A DNA stretch of 64,000 nucleotides. Source: Acidithiobacillus ferrooxidans ATCC 23270 (GTDB taxonomy: Bacteria; Pseudomonadota; Gammaproteobacteria; Acidithiobacillales; Acidithiobacillaceae). Location of the stretch: assembly GCF_000021485.1 (NCBI RefSeq), contig NC_011761.1, forward strand, positions 124,001 to 188,000. The letters run 5' to 3'. The notes under the pieces are model-generated. The model was not told the DNA's origin and searched no databases. It saw nothing but the letters and a program-made list of their open reading frames with translations. Both the position numbers and the translations under genes were made by a program. The number at the start of each line of letters is the position of its first letter. Within the stretch, counting starts at the first letter, position 1. This document shows positions 25,925 through 34,422 of the stretch, one piece after another.

Positions 25925-27487
25925 TCAGGAAGATATGCCCGCGCCCTCCCCCATTGGCGCACCGGCCGTTATGGGAAACTCGTCCTCTTCCTCCTCCACA
26001 TAATTGCGCGGACCGTCGGTGCTGCGCAGGGTGCTGGGCGGAATGATAAAGACGTAGGCGGCTATGGCGGCTGCCAGGCAGGCCCACATGGACAGGCGCA
26101 GCAGGTTGTCGATGCTCAGGGTGCCTGCCTGCGCGCTGATCAGGGCGTGCAGGTGCTGAGCTGAGAGTGTGGTGTGCCCGCCAAAGCGACTGACATGGCT
26201 ACGCAGGTGGTCGCCAGCAAGGGCGCTGTAACGGGTCCAGTAGACGCTCAGCAGGCTCACCCCGATGTTGGCGCTGAAGACGCGAATGAAATTGCTGGTG
26301 GTGGCTGCTGACGGAATTTCCTGGGCACTGAGGCCGGAGAGAATCACCATGGTGAGCGGTACGAAGAGCATGCCCACCCCCATGCCGATGAACAGCACCG
26401 GCCAGAACAGGTCGCCCAGGCTGCTGATGGGACTGAGATAGGCGCTGCCGTAGGCGAAGGCAAAAATGGCAAAGCAGAGGGTCGTCAGACGGCGCAGGCC
26501 CAATAATCCGTGCAGGCGGTCCATCAGGGTCGACAAGGGGATGGCGCCGAGGGCAAGGGGAACGAGCACCGCACTCCCCCAGAACCCGTTGAAACCGAGT
26601 GTTTCCTCCGCCCAGAGGGGCAGCAGGGAGGCCCAGCCCATGAACATGGCCCAGCCCAGGCACAGCAGCAGCAGCCCCAGCCAGTAATTGCGCCGACGCA
26701 AAAAGTGCAGTTGCAGCAGGGGATGGCGGGTCTCGCTTTCGCGCCAGGCAAAGAGCAGCAGGAAGATGAAAGCGAACAGGGTCGTTTTCAGGATGAAGGC
26801 CGAATGCCACCAGCCGTACTGCTCGCCCTGATCCAGTACTACCTGCATGCTCATCAGTCCGCCGTAGAGCAGGCCGAAACCCCAGCCGTCGAAGGGCGGC
26901 GTCCGGGGGTCACCGCGATCTTTGGGAACGCCCGCGCTGCCCAGAAACAGGGCGACGCCCCAGATCGGCAAGGACAGCAGAAAAATGCTGCGATAACCGA
27001 GTTCTGTCGCCAGCAGGCCGCCAATGGCCGGCCCGAAGAAAAATGGCACCAGCATGGCGTTGCTCCAGAAGATGGTGACCATGCCGTGGTGCGCTTTCGG
27101 ACTGTGGCGTAAAAAGAGGCTCTGGCTGAGGGGGACAAGAATTCCTGCGGCGATACCCTGCAGGGCGCGGGACAGCAGCATGATCCAGAGATTGTCGGTC
27201 ACCGCACTGATGAGGGTACCCGCCATGGCCACGATAACCGCCACCTGAAAGACGCGGCGCATGCCGAAGCGGGCGGTTGTCCACGGCATCAGGGAGATCC
27301 CCAGTGACCAGTGAACGATAAAGTAGGTGAGAGTCCAGAGGGCGTGATCGCTGCTGGTGGAGAGGCCGCCCGCGACGTAGGGAAAAATGCCCTGTAGCGC
27401 GGCGCCATCGAAAGAGCCCATGCCAAGGGCAAGGCCAACCCCCGCGAAGAGGGGCCAGATTTGGGAGAGGGATGGTAATGTTTCCAC
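25925..27487 (-). CDS. MFS multidrug transporter, DHA2 (EmrB/QacA) type
   Basis: 520 aa with 14 predicted helices. Motif A equivalent in MPWTTARFGMRRVF, motif C-like GIAAGILVPLSQSL, and the long helix pair pattern of DHA2 drug:H+ antiporters. A GTG at 27487 is preceded by GAGGA and is my choice; another GTG 14 codons earlier is possible. The C-terminus ends in an acidic tail (VEEEEDEFP). No EmrA-type adaptor gene is adjacent. Divergent from a LysR regulator that probably controls it. Substrate unknown. Confidence 0.88.
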   Translation of the reverse strand: METLPSLSQIWPLFAGVGLALGMGSFDGAALQGIFPYVAGGLSTSSDHALWTLTYFIVHWSLGISLMPWTTARFGMRRVFQVAVIVAMAGTLISAVTDNLWIMLLSRALQGIAAGILVPLSQSLFLRHSPKAHHGMVTIFWSNAMLVPFFFGPAIGGLLATELGYRSIFLLSLPIWGVALFLGSAGVPKDRGDPRTPPFDGWGFGLLYGGLMSMQVVLDQGEQYGWWHSAFILKTTLFAFIFLLLFAWRESETRHPLLQLHFLRRRNYWLGLLLLCLGWAMFMGWASLLPLWAEETLGFNGFWGSAVLVPLALGAIPLSTLMDRLHGLLGLRRLTTLCFAIFAFAYGSAYLSPISSLGDLFWPVLFIGMGVGMLFVPLTMVILSGLSAQEIPSAATTSNFIRVFSANIGVSLLSVYWTRYSALAGDHLRSHVSRFGGHTTLSAQHLHALISAQAGTLSIDNLLRLSMWACLAAAIAAYVFIIPPSTLRSTDGPRNYVEEEEDEFPITAGAPMGEGAGISS

Positions 27488-27533
27488 GCCGTGGGATCCT
27501 CGAAAGTTGCCATAATTTAACGTCAACACTAAT

Positions 27534-27552
27534 ATTCAACTAATAGATTGAT
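27534..27552. promoter_or_regulatory. Candidate LysR-type operator between MFS and LysR genes
   Basis: AT-rich imperfect palindrome ATTCAAC-TAATAG-ATTGAT in the 90-bp divergent gap, the size and position expected for a LysR-type box (T-N11-A class). The local base composition is much more AT-rich than the flanks. Confidence 0.35.
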
Positions 27553-27577
27553 TTATGTTGATTCATCGGAAATACCA

Positions 27578-28471
27578 ATGAGAATTCATGCAGAAGAATT
27601 GCTGACCTTTCTGGCGGTGGCGGAGGCTGGGGGGGTAGGGGCCGGAGCACAGATCCTGCGGCGCAGCCAGCCTGCGGTTTCCGAGCGGTTGCGCGCACTG
27701 CAGGCCGCGGTCGGTGAGCCCCTGTACCAGCGTGCCGGGAGGGGCATCCGTCTGACCGCCGCGGGGGAGTCCCTGTTGCCCTATGCCCGTCGCCTGCGGG
27801 AAGGTCTCGGCGAAGTGGAAAACTGGTCGGCGCGGCGGCATGCACTGCAGGAAGGAAGCCTGCGCATCGCGGCCAGCAATACCGTGGCGAATTACTTTCT
27901 CATGGAGCATCTGGCGCGTTTTCGCGGACGCTATCCCGGCGTTCAACTGCAACTCAGGACCGGACCGCTGACCGACAACCTGCCGTTGAGCGCCTGGGAT
28001 TTACTCTTCACCGAAGAGCAGATCGAGCGCAGTGGCTTGCCGCCGCATATGGAGTTGGAGGCTTGGCGGGAGGATGAACTGGTGGCGATCCTTCCCCAGG
28101 ATCATCCCTGGGTGCGGGCGGGCCGGGGATGGGTACGCTGGGAGGAGGTGCTGGCGGAGCCCATCGTCTGGCGCGAGCCGTATTCGGGGATCCGCCGGCG
28201 GGTGGAGGCGGCCATTGTCCGTGCCGGATTGCGTGCGCGCTACAGCGTCGAGGTGACTGGGGTGGAGGCGTTGCGAGACGCCGTCGCCGCCGGGCTGGGC
28301 ATAGGCTTCGCTTCGGTAGAGGCCTTGGATAAGGTGCGCTGGCCGCTGGCTTCCCTGCGCCTCGATCCGCCCCATGGCCTGTTCTGGACCCTGTACCTCA
28401 TGCGCCCTCAGGCCGATTTTCAGTCGCGGGCGGTGCGCGCTTTCCTGGACCTGCTGGCGACGCCGGACTGA
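27578..28471 (+). CDS. LysR-family transcriptional regulator
   Basis: 297 aa. N-terminal winged helix (about 5-62) with LLTFLAVAEAGGVGAGAQILRRSQPAVSERLRALQ, then a type-2 periplasmic-binding-like effector domain (about 90-295). GAGAQ...SQPAVSERL is the recognition helix. The ATG at 27578 starts the HTH at its normal place. Divergent transcription from the MFS gene suggests it governs that transporter and itself. It resembles regulators of small-molecule responses, but the ligand is not known. Confidence 0.92.
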   Translation: MRIHAEELLTFLAVAEAGGVGAGAQILRRSQPAVSERLRALQAAVGEPLYQRAGRGIRLTAAGESLLPYARRLREGLGEVENWSARRHALQEGSLRIAASNTVANYFLMEHLARFRGRYPGVQLQLRTGPLTDNLPLSAWDLLFTEEQIERSGLPPHMELEAWREDELVAILPQDHPWVRAGRGWVRWEEVLAEPIVWREPYSGIRRRVEAAIVRAGLRARYSVEVTGVEALRDAVAAGLGIGFASVEALDKVRWPLASLRLDPPHGLFWTLYLMRPQADFQSRAVRAFLDLLATPD

Positions 28472-28486
28472 GGCTGCGCAGGATGC

Positions 28487-29398
28487 CTAAAATCCGCCGT
28501 CGGCCGCGGCTACCACTAGAAAGGCGCCGGAACCTCCGGCCGGATGTTCCAGCCAGATCAGGGGCAGGTCGGGACGGCGGCGGATGAGGGCTTCTTCGGC
28601 ATCGCCGGTTTCTACCACGAGGACGCCGCCCCCCTCCAGGTGATGTGGTGCTTGCTCCAGAAGGGGGAGCAGGCAGTCCAGACCATCCTCACCGGCGGCC
28701 AGGGCGAGACGAGGCTCGTGCCGGTATTCCGGGGTCAATTCCGCCATGGCTATCGCGTCCACATAGGGCGGGTTGCTGAGAATCAGGTCATAGCGTCGTC
28801 CCTCCAGAGCGGCAAAGAGGTCGGACTGATGCAGATGCACACGGTCTTCCAGACCGTAACGCCGGATATTGGCGTGTGCCACGGAGAGGGCATCTGCAGA
28901 GATGTCCACTGCATCCACTTCCGCCTCCGGAAAGCGCAGGGCCAGGGTAATGGCCATGCAGCCGGAGCCCGTGCCGATCTCCAGAATGCGGCGCACCTGC
29001 GACGCCTCTACCCAGGGCGCGAAGCCCTCCTCGATGAAAGGTTCGAGCAGGCTGCGGGGGATGAGGACACGTTCATCGACGCTGAAACGCAGTCCCGCGA
29101 ACCAGGCTTCGCCGGTAATATAGGCGGCGGGCCGACGGAGTATTTCCCTTTGATAGAAGTGCTTGAAGATCGTGGTTTTTTCGCGGTCCAGCAGGCGTGC
29201 CGCGCCGAGTTCCCCAAGGTCTTCCGGCTCGAGGTGCAGTGCCGCGGCCAGGAGCGCGTCGGCTTCGCCGCGGGGTTGCTGCTGGCCCTGACTGAAATCG
29301 AGCCCTGCGGCGGCAAAACGGCTGGCGCCCCAGCGCCGGAAATCGGTGATCGTCTGCAGCGTGTCGCCGGCGAGGGCGATGTATTGTTCCAGGTTCAT
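28487..29398 (-). CDS. prmB: Ribosomal protein L3 N5-glutamine methyltransferase
   Basis: 303 aa HemK-family enzyme. The SAM-fold EIGTGSGCMAI (140-150), VDISADAL and the glutamine-methyltransferase motif NPPY (209-212) followed by VDA. The ERVLIPRSLLEPFIEEGF segment and overall length favour PrmB over PrmC, but PrmC cannot be excluded by eye. Begins immediately after the stop of exoA, so it is in the rlmJ-unknown-exoA-prmB unit. Confidence 0.88.
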   Translation of the reverse strand: MNLEQYIALAGDTLQTITDFRRWGASRFAAAGLDFSQGQQQPRGEADALLAAALHLEPEDLGELGAARLLDREKTTIFKHFYQREILRRPAAYITGEAWFAGLRFSVDERVLIPRSLLEPFIEEGFAPWVEASQVRRILEIGTGSGCMAITLALRFPEAEVDAVDISADALSVAHANIRRYGLEDRVHLHQSDLFAALEGRRYDLILSNPPYVDAIAMAELTPEYRHEPRLALAAGEDGLDCLLPLLEQAPHHLEGGGVLVVETGDAEEALIRRRPDLPLIWLEHPAGGSGAFLVVAAADGGF

Positions 29399-30160
29399 TC
29401 AATCCAACTCCAGCCAGACCGGGCAATGATCGGAGCCGGTCACATCGGTGGCGATCCCCGCTCCGCGCAGGCGCGGCAACAGGCTCTCATGTATCCAGAA
29501 ATAATCGAGGCGCCAGCCAATATTGCGGGCGCGGGCGTCGGTGCGCTGACTCCACCAGGAATACTCCACGGCATCCGGGTGAAGGTGGCGGAAGCTGTCC
29601 ACCCAGCCCGCCGCTGCCCATTGGTCCAGACAGGCCCTTTCCTCGGGGAGAAAACCGGATATTCTCGCGTTTTCTTTGGGGCGTGCAAGGTCGATGGCCT
29701 GATGGGCGGTGTTGACGTCGCCACAGAATACCACCGCCCGGCCGGCGGCGACCCGCGCGTTGATCAGTTCCAGGAAGGCGGCATAGAAATCCAGCTTGAA
29801 GGCGAGGCGTTCCGTATCCTTCTTGCCGTTGGGAAAGTAGACGTTATACAGGTCGAAATCACCGCAGTCGGTGACGACCACGCGCCCCTCCCGGTCGAAG
29901 CGCGGGATGCCCAGGCCCGTTGTCAGCGGCCGGCAGGGCGCTCTGCTGAAGGTGGCGACGCCGCTGTAACCCGGGCGTTCAGCGACCGCCCAGCGGGCAT
30001 CGTAACCATCCAGTGCGGTTTCCGTCGCCGGCAGGCGGTCCGGGTCGGCCTTGATTTCCTGGAAGCAGAGCGCATCCGCCTGCACCGTCGCGACCCATTC
30101 GCGCAACCCTTTGCGACAGGCGGCGCGCCAGCCGTTCACGTTCCAGCTATACAGGCGCAT
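29399..30160 (-). CDS. Exodeoxyribonuclease III / AP endonuclease, first paralogue
   Basis: 253 aa. Opens MRLYSWNVNGWRAACRKG with the metal-binding N7/N9 and E35 in CFQEIKAD. GDVNTAHQAIDLARPKEN and the closing GSDHCPVWLEL hold the catalytic D-N and D-H residues. This is the ExoA/NApe-like branch (KG, HQAIDL, RPKEN), different from the E. coli XthA-like copy at 32035. Removes abasic sites in base-excision repair. Two earlier in-frame ATGs within 12 bases are possible. Confidence 0.94.
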   Translation of the reverse strand: MRLYSWNVNGWRAACRKGLREWVATVQADALCFQEIKADPDRLPATETALDGYDARWAVAERPGYSGVATFSRAPCRPLTTGLGIPRFDREGRVVVTDCGDFDLYNVYFPNGKKDTERLAFKLDFYAAFLELINARVAAGRAVVFCGDVNTAHQAIDLARPKENARISGFLPEERACLDQWAAAGWVDSFRHLHPDAVEYSWWSQRTDARARNIGWRLDYFWIHESLLPRLRGAGIATDVTGSDHCPVWLELD

Positions 30161-30172
30161 GGCCATGACCAC

Positions 30173-30457
30173 TCAACGCGTCACCCGCACCGCCAGAAAG
30201 TCCCCTTCCGCCAGCACCCGTTCCAGGATGGCCCGCCCCGCATCACCGGCGGGACCCGCTGCGGCGAGCAGGGCGAGCCCTTCCCGCGCTGCCGTCGGAC
30301 TGATGACGCCATGGCGCAGTGCCAGTTGATAGAGTACGGCAACACTGATTTCCTGGTCGGGTTGTTTGACCAGTTCTCCCTGGAGCTGTGCGAGGGGGCC
30401 GCCATACAGAAGCAGCTTGCACACATGGTCGATATTGGGCAGCGTCGTGGTACTCAT
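30173..30457 (-). CDS. Uncharacterised 94-aa protein between rlmJ and exoA
   Basis: I do not recognise the family. The ATG at 30457 has AAGGAA 6 bases ahead; an alternative ATG at 30481 forms an ATGA overlap with the rlmJ stop and adds 8 residues. The protein is predicted to be mostly helical and neutral to acidic (EISVAVLYQLALRHGVISPTAAREGLALLAAAG), with no Cys pair, signal or membrane segment. Codon usage and tight spacing (12 bases to exoA) argue that it is real. Function unknown. Confidence 0.7.
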   Translation of the reverse strand: MSTTTLPNIDHVCKLLLYGGPLAQLQGELVKQPDQEISVAVLYQLALRHGVISPTAAREGLALLAAAGPAGDAGRAILERVLAEGDFLAVRVTR

Positions 30458-30477
30458 GGTGGTTCCTTGTTGATAAG

Positions 30478-31335
30478 TCATCCGTTAAAGTGCACTGGCG
30501 GTTTCGGTGCTGGCCCCGGCCAGCCCTGGCAACGCAGGGACCACAACCCACCACCTTGCGGCGCACTGAGCAGTGGACCCAATTCCGTCAGTGCGGCGGC
30601 CAGTGCCTCGCGCAGACCCCAGGGTGGGTTCACCACGATCAGTCCGCTGCCGAAAAGCTGTTCCCGACCCTCTTCCGGCATCTGCAGCAGTTCGCAGGCA
30701 AAGGCGGGCAGACGCTCGCGCAACGCCTGCCACAGGCGGGTGATCGTACCGCGGATTTTCACCGGGTACCAGACGAGATACACCCCCTGCGGCCAGCGTT
30801 GATAGGCGCGGATCAGGGTGTCCGTAAGGCGCTCCCATTCATCCCTGCGTTCAAAAGGCGGATCGATGAGGACCAGCCCGCGTTTTTCCGGCGGGGGGAT
30901 CTGCCCGAACAGGGTGCGATAGCCGTCTTCACCGACGACGCTGGTATGGGCCCGTTTCCCTATCGCCTTGCGCAGGCGTGTCGCGACTTCCGGCTGTTCC
31001 TCGCAGAGCACCATCCGGTCGGTCGGCCGGAGCAGTGCGGCCGCGAGGGCTGGCGAGCCGGGATAGTGGCGCAACGTGCCGTCAGCATTCTCATTGCTGA
31101 CGATCTTCAACCATGCGCCCGCATGTGGCAGGCTCCGTCGGTCTGCCCACAGGCGCGAAACACCCTGCAGGTGTTCCCCCTGTGTTCCCAGGGCATATCG
31201 CCCTGCTCCGGCATGGGTCTCGATATAGGCAAGGGGGCTGTCCTTGCGGACCAGGGTTTGCAAGGTGAGGCTCAGGGCCAGATGCTTGACGCAGTCGGCG
31301 GTGTTGCCCGCGTGATATTGATGGTCATAATTCAT
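30478..31335 (-). CDS. rlmJ: 23S rRNA (adenine2030-N6)-methyltransferase
   Basis: 285 aa. MNYDHQYHAGNTADCVKHL is the diagnostic RlmJ opening. YIETHAGAGRY (38-48) is the SAM-binding region and the catalytic DPPF is at 158-161. QGVYLVWYPVK is also conserved. Modifies A2030 before 50S assembly. First gene of its minus-strand unit and divergent from the GST gene. Confidence 0.96.
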   Translation of the reverse strand: MNYDHQYHAGNTADCVKHLALSLTLQTLVRKDSPLAYIETHAGAGRYALGTQGEHLQGVSRLWADRRSLPHAGAWLKIVSNENADGTLRHYPGSPALAAALLRPTDRMVLCEEQPEVATRLRKAIGKRAHTSVVGEDGYRTLFGQIPPPEKRGLVLIDPPFERRDEWERLTDTLIRAYQRWPQGVYLVWYPVKIRGTITRLWQALRERLPAFACELLQMPEEGREQLFGSGLIVVNPPWGLREALAAALTELGPLLSAPQGGGLWSLRCQGWPGPAPKPPVHFNG

Positions 31336-31426
31336 GGCGCGCTGGTCTTTCCGGGGTTGGCTTGGGGCGATGCTTTCGTCATGATAACAGATAGCGGTCG
31401 GACTCGGCAGAAAAGGAGAGATGACG

Positions 31427-32029
31427 ATGCGACTTTATGCGACGCAGACCAGTCCCTATGCCCGGAAAGTGCATATCGCGCTGCTGGAAAAAAACATCCC
31501 CTGTGATGTGGAGTGGGTGGATCTCCGCGCTCCCGGCCACGCGGCCCTGGAGCACAACCCCCTGGGCAAGATCCCCGTGCTGGTGCGGGATGACGGTTCG
31601 TCGGTATATGATTCCGCAGTGATCATCCAGTACCTGGAAGTCCTGCGTCCGGAACCTGCCATCATCCCCCACGACCCCGAAGCCCGCATCGAGGCATTGC
31701 GGATCGAGGCGCTGGCGAGCGGCATCATGGATACGACCATTGCCTGGGTGCTGGAGCAGCGCCATGCCAGTGATTGCCAGGATGCCGCCATGCTGCAGCG
31801 CGCCCGTGGCAAGATCCTTGCCGCCTTGGCGATGCTCCAGGAAGAGACGGACGCATGGCAGGATGCCGGCACCGTGTCGGTGCTGACTCTGGCGCAGATT
31901 GCGACGGTCGCGGCCGTGGGTTACGTTGATCTGCGTGTGCCGGATTTCCTGGTGCAATTCCCGGATTTGACGACCTGGATGCACACCATGCGCCTGCGCC
32001 CCAGCGTCAGCGCCACGGCCCCCCGGTAA
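31427..32029 (+). CDS. Glutathione S-transferase family protein, YibF-like
   Basis: 200 aa. Thioredoxin-like N-terminal half MRLYATQTSPYARKVHIALLEK with the catalytic-region Ser and the cis-Pro in NPLGKIPVLVRDDG. DSAVIIQYLE binds the glutathione gamma-glutamyl group. The C-terminal half is all-helical with RIEALASGIMDTTIAWVLEQR, close to E. coli YibF. The ATG at 31427 is spaced correctly from AGGAGAG; the ATG at 31421 is too close to it. Substrate unknown. A stringent-starvation SspA role is less likely, as the SspA-specific features are missing. Confidence 0.88.
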   Translation: MRLYATQTSPYARKVHIALLEKNIPCDVEWVDLRAPGHAALEHNPLGKIPVLVRDDGSSVYDSAVIIQYLEVLRPEPAIIPHDPEARIEALRIEALASGIMDTTIAWVLEQRHASDCQDAAMLQRARGKILAALAMLQEETDAWQDAGTVSVLTLAQIATVAAVGYVDLRVPDFLVQFPDLTTWMHTMRLRPSVSATAPR

Positions 32030-32034
32030 TCTTC

Positions 32035-32808
32035 GTGAAAATTGCGACCTGGAACGTCAACTCCCTCAAGGTACGCCTCCCCCAGGTGTTGGAATGGCTG
32101 GGCAGCGAGCAGCCGGATGTCCTTTGTCTGCAAGAGACCAAGTTGGCCGATGCGCGTTTCCCGGTGGCCGAGTTGGCGGATGCCGGTTATCGGGCGCTCT
32201 ATCACGGTCAACCGACGTATAATGGGGTTGCCATACTGAGCCGCACATCACCCAGTGACGTCCGCTGCGACTGGCCGGATGGCGGCGACGGGCAGGCGCG
32301 GCTGTGCGCCGCCAGCTTCGGCGACCTGCGCGTCGTCAACGTCTATGTGCCCAACGGCCAAGCCCTGGACAGCGACAAGTATCCCTACAAGTTGCAATGG
32401 CTGGAGCGCCTGCGCGGATTGATCGCCGGAGAATTGCAGGGTTGGCCGCAACTGCTGCTGGTGGGCGACTTCAATATCGCCCCCGATACCCGTGACGTTT
32501 ACGACGCTGCAGAGTGGGGGGAGGGCATCCTCTGCTCGGCGCCGGAGCGGGCGGCGTTGGGTGCCCTGTTGGAACTCGGGCTGCACGACAGCTACCGCAA
32601 GATGCATCCCGACGCGCGGGCGTGGAGCTGGTGGGATTACCGCGCAGCGGCGTTTCGGCGCAATCAGGGCCTGCGCATCGATCTGATTCTGGCTTCATCC
32701 CCCGTTCTCTCGCGCACGCGGGAGGTGGTCATCGACCGTGCCGCCCGGGCGGCGGAGCGTCCCTCGGATCACGCACCCGTCTGCATCACGCTGGAGAGCA
32801 GCGCGTGA
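32035..32808 (+). CDS. xthA: Exodeoxyribonuclease III, XthA type
   Basis: 257 aa. MKIATWNVNSLKVRLPQVLEWL and CLQETKLAD (E34) at the start, VVNVYVPNGQALDSDKYPYKLQWL, GDFNIAPDTRDVYD, WSWWDYRAAAFRRNQGLRIDLILAS and the terminal PSDHAPV. It is the E. coli XthA branch and the second such enzyme within 3 kb. GTG start at 32035, 5 bases after the GST stop. Its stop overlaps the hemH GTG. Confidence 0.96.
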   Translation: MKIATWNVNSLKVRLPQVLEWLGSEQPDVLCLQETKLADARFPVAELADAGYRALYHGQPTYNGVAILSRTSPSDVRCDWPDGGDGQARLCAASFGDLRVVNVYVPNGQALDSDKYPYKLQWLERLRGLIAGELQGWPQLLLVGDFNIAPDTRDVYDAAEWGEGILCSAPERAALGALLELGLHDSYRKMHPDARAWSWWDYRAAAFRRNQGLRIDLILASSPVLSRTREVVIDRAARAAERPSDHAPVCITLESSA

Positions 32809-33818
32809 TCGGTATTCTGGTCGTCAATCTCGGCACCCCCGATGCGCCCACGGCCCCGGCGGTGCGCCGCTACCTGCGCGAGTTTCTCAGCGATACCCGA
32901 GTAGTAGAGCTTCCCAGGATGCTTTGGTGGCCCATCCTGAACGGTCCCATTCTGCGGTTTCGTCCCGCCCGCTCGGCGCGCAATTATGCCAGCATCTGGC
33001 TTCCCGATGGATCGCCCCTGATGGTTTACAGTCAGCGCCAGTGCGATGCGCTTCAGGCCCGCTGGGATCGCCAGTTTCCCGGTCAGGTTCGGGTGAAACT
33101 GGCCATGCGGTATGGCAATCCCTCCGTCGCAAAGGGCATGGCGGCCTTGCGCGACGCCGGATGTGGCAGGATACTGGTGGTTCCGCTGTATCCCCAATAT
33201 GCGGCGGCCACCACGGCCTCCACTTTTGATGCGGTTGCCAAAGAATTGCGGAAATGGCGCGAAATCCCCGAGATGCGCATGATTCGAGACTGGCATGCGC
33301 ATCCCGCCTATATTGGCGCCCTGGCGGACAGCATCCGCGCCTGGTGGCAGGCGCACGGGCAGGCGGAGCGCCTGCTCATCACCTTCCACGGCTTACCGGA
33401 AAGCTCCGTCCTGAAGGGCGACCCGTATCGTGCCCAGTGCGAAAAGACCACCGCGTTGCTGGTACAGGCGCTGGGCCTGGCCGATGATCAGTGGGTGCAA
33501 AGCTTCCAAAGCCGCTTCGGCGCTGCCAGATGGCTGGAGCCCTATACGGACAGAACCCTCGTCGGGCTGGCGCGCGCCGGTGTGTCCCGTGTGGATGCCG
33601 TGTGTCCCGGGTTTGCTGCGGATTGCGTGGAAACATTGCAGGAAATAGCCCTCGAAGGCAAAGAAACTTTCCTCCATGCCGGTGGGCAGGAATTGCGCTA
33701 TATCCCCGCGCTCAACGATAATCCTCTCTGGATAGCAGCATTCAGCCGGATTCTGGAGCCTCATTGGCGTGATTGGGATGCCCTGGAAAACTTTGCCGTT
33801 TCCCCAGAGTCAGGCTAA
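32805..33818 (+). CDS. hemH: Ferrochelatase
   Basis: Inserts Fe2+ into protoporphyrin IX, the last step of heme synthesis. 337 aa. GILVVNLGTPDAP opens the protein; PLYPQYAAATTAS, TFHGLPESSVLKGDPY with the catalytic His, SRFGAARWLEPYTD, and CPGFAADCVETLQEI with the conserved Glu. GTG start at 32805 overlaps the xthA stop (GTGA) and has GGAG upstream; the longer open frame runs through xthA and is not a gene. Confidence 0.97.
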   Translation: MIGILVVNLGTPDAPTAPAVRRYLREFLSDTRVVELPRMLWWPILNGPILRFRPARSARNYASIWLPDGSPLMVYSQRQCDALQARWDRQFPGQVRVKLAMRYGNPSVAKGMAALRDAGCGRILVVPLYPQYAAATTASTFDAVAKELRKWREIPEMRMIRDWHAHPAYIGALADSIRAWWQAHGQAERLLITFHGLPESSVLKGDPYRAQCEKTTALLVQALGLADDQWVQSFQSRFGAARWLEPYTDRTLVGLARAGVSRVDAVCPGFAADCVETLQEIALEGKETFLHAGGQELRYIPALNDNPLWIAAFSRILEPHWRDWDALENFAVSPESG

Positions 33819-33885
33819 AATCGAGCCGCACCGCCAATGTAGAACAGCATTTTCCCTCGGCCCTCCAACCTACAGGACTCGCGCC

Positions 33886-34374
33886 ATGATAATCAGCAAA
33901 GACAAAGTCGTCACTATCGACTATTCCCTGACCGATGAAGAAGGAGAGCTGATCGACAGCTCTGTGGGGGAAGAACCCCTCGTCTATCTGCATGGCCACC
34001 ATGGCGTCATCCCCGGTCTGGAGCAGGCCCTGGCGGGGCGTCGTGTCGGCGACAGGCTGGAGGTCTCCATCCCTCCCGAGGAGGGCTATGGTGACTGGGA
34101 CGAAGATCTGGTGGAAGTGGTGGGTGCCGAAGATTTCGACGACGCCGAAGAGCTGGAGATCGGCACCCAGTTTGAGACCATGACCGAGGATGGCACACGC
34201 CTGGCCACGATAATCGACATCGAAGGTGACGAGATTACCGTCGATCTCAATCATCCCCTGGCCGGAATGACCCTGAACTTCGACGTGACGGTGCTGGAAG
34301 TACGGGATGCCACCGCTGAAGAGCTGGCCCACGGCCATGTCCATGGTCACGGCGAGCACGACGAGGGTCACTGA
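33886..34374 (+). CDS. FKBP-type peptidyl-prolyl isomerase, SlyD-like
   Basis: 162 aa. FKBP half-domains at 5-70 and 125-150 (VVTIDYSLTDEEGELIDSS and LAGMTLNFDVTVLEVR) flank an insert-in-flap domain (about 70-125). The GHHGVIPGLEQALAGRRVGD stretch is the active-site rim. The C-terminal tail is His-rich (HGHVHGHGEHDEGH), comparable with the metal-binding tail of SlyD, which delivers Ni2+, although shorter and without Cys. Start at 33886 with AGGA upstream. Cytoplasmic chaperone role inferred. Confidence 0.9.
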   Translation: MIISKDKVVTIDYSLTDEEGELIDSSVGEEPLVYLHGHHGVIPGLEQALAGRRVGDRLEVSIPPEEGYGDWDEDLVEVVGAEDFDDAEELEIGTQFETMTEDGTRLATIIDIEGDEITVDLNHPLAGMTLNFDVTVLEVRDATAEELAHGHVHGHGEHDEGH

Positions 34375-34422
34375 GGTGCCGTTGCCGCTCCGGCCGCAGC
34401 GCGTTCCGACCCGATAGCCGCC

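Noticed and set aside
28544-30802. 752-codon open frame on the + strand
   Set aside because: Covers prmB, exoA, the 94-aa gene and part of rlmJ in antisense; all four have clear motifs on the minus strand.
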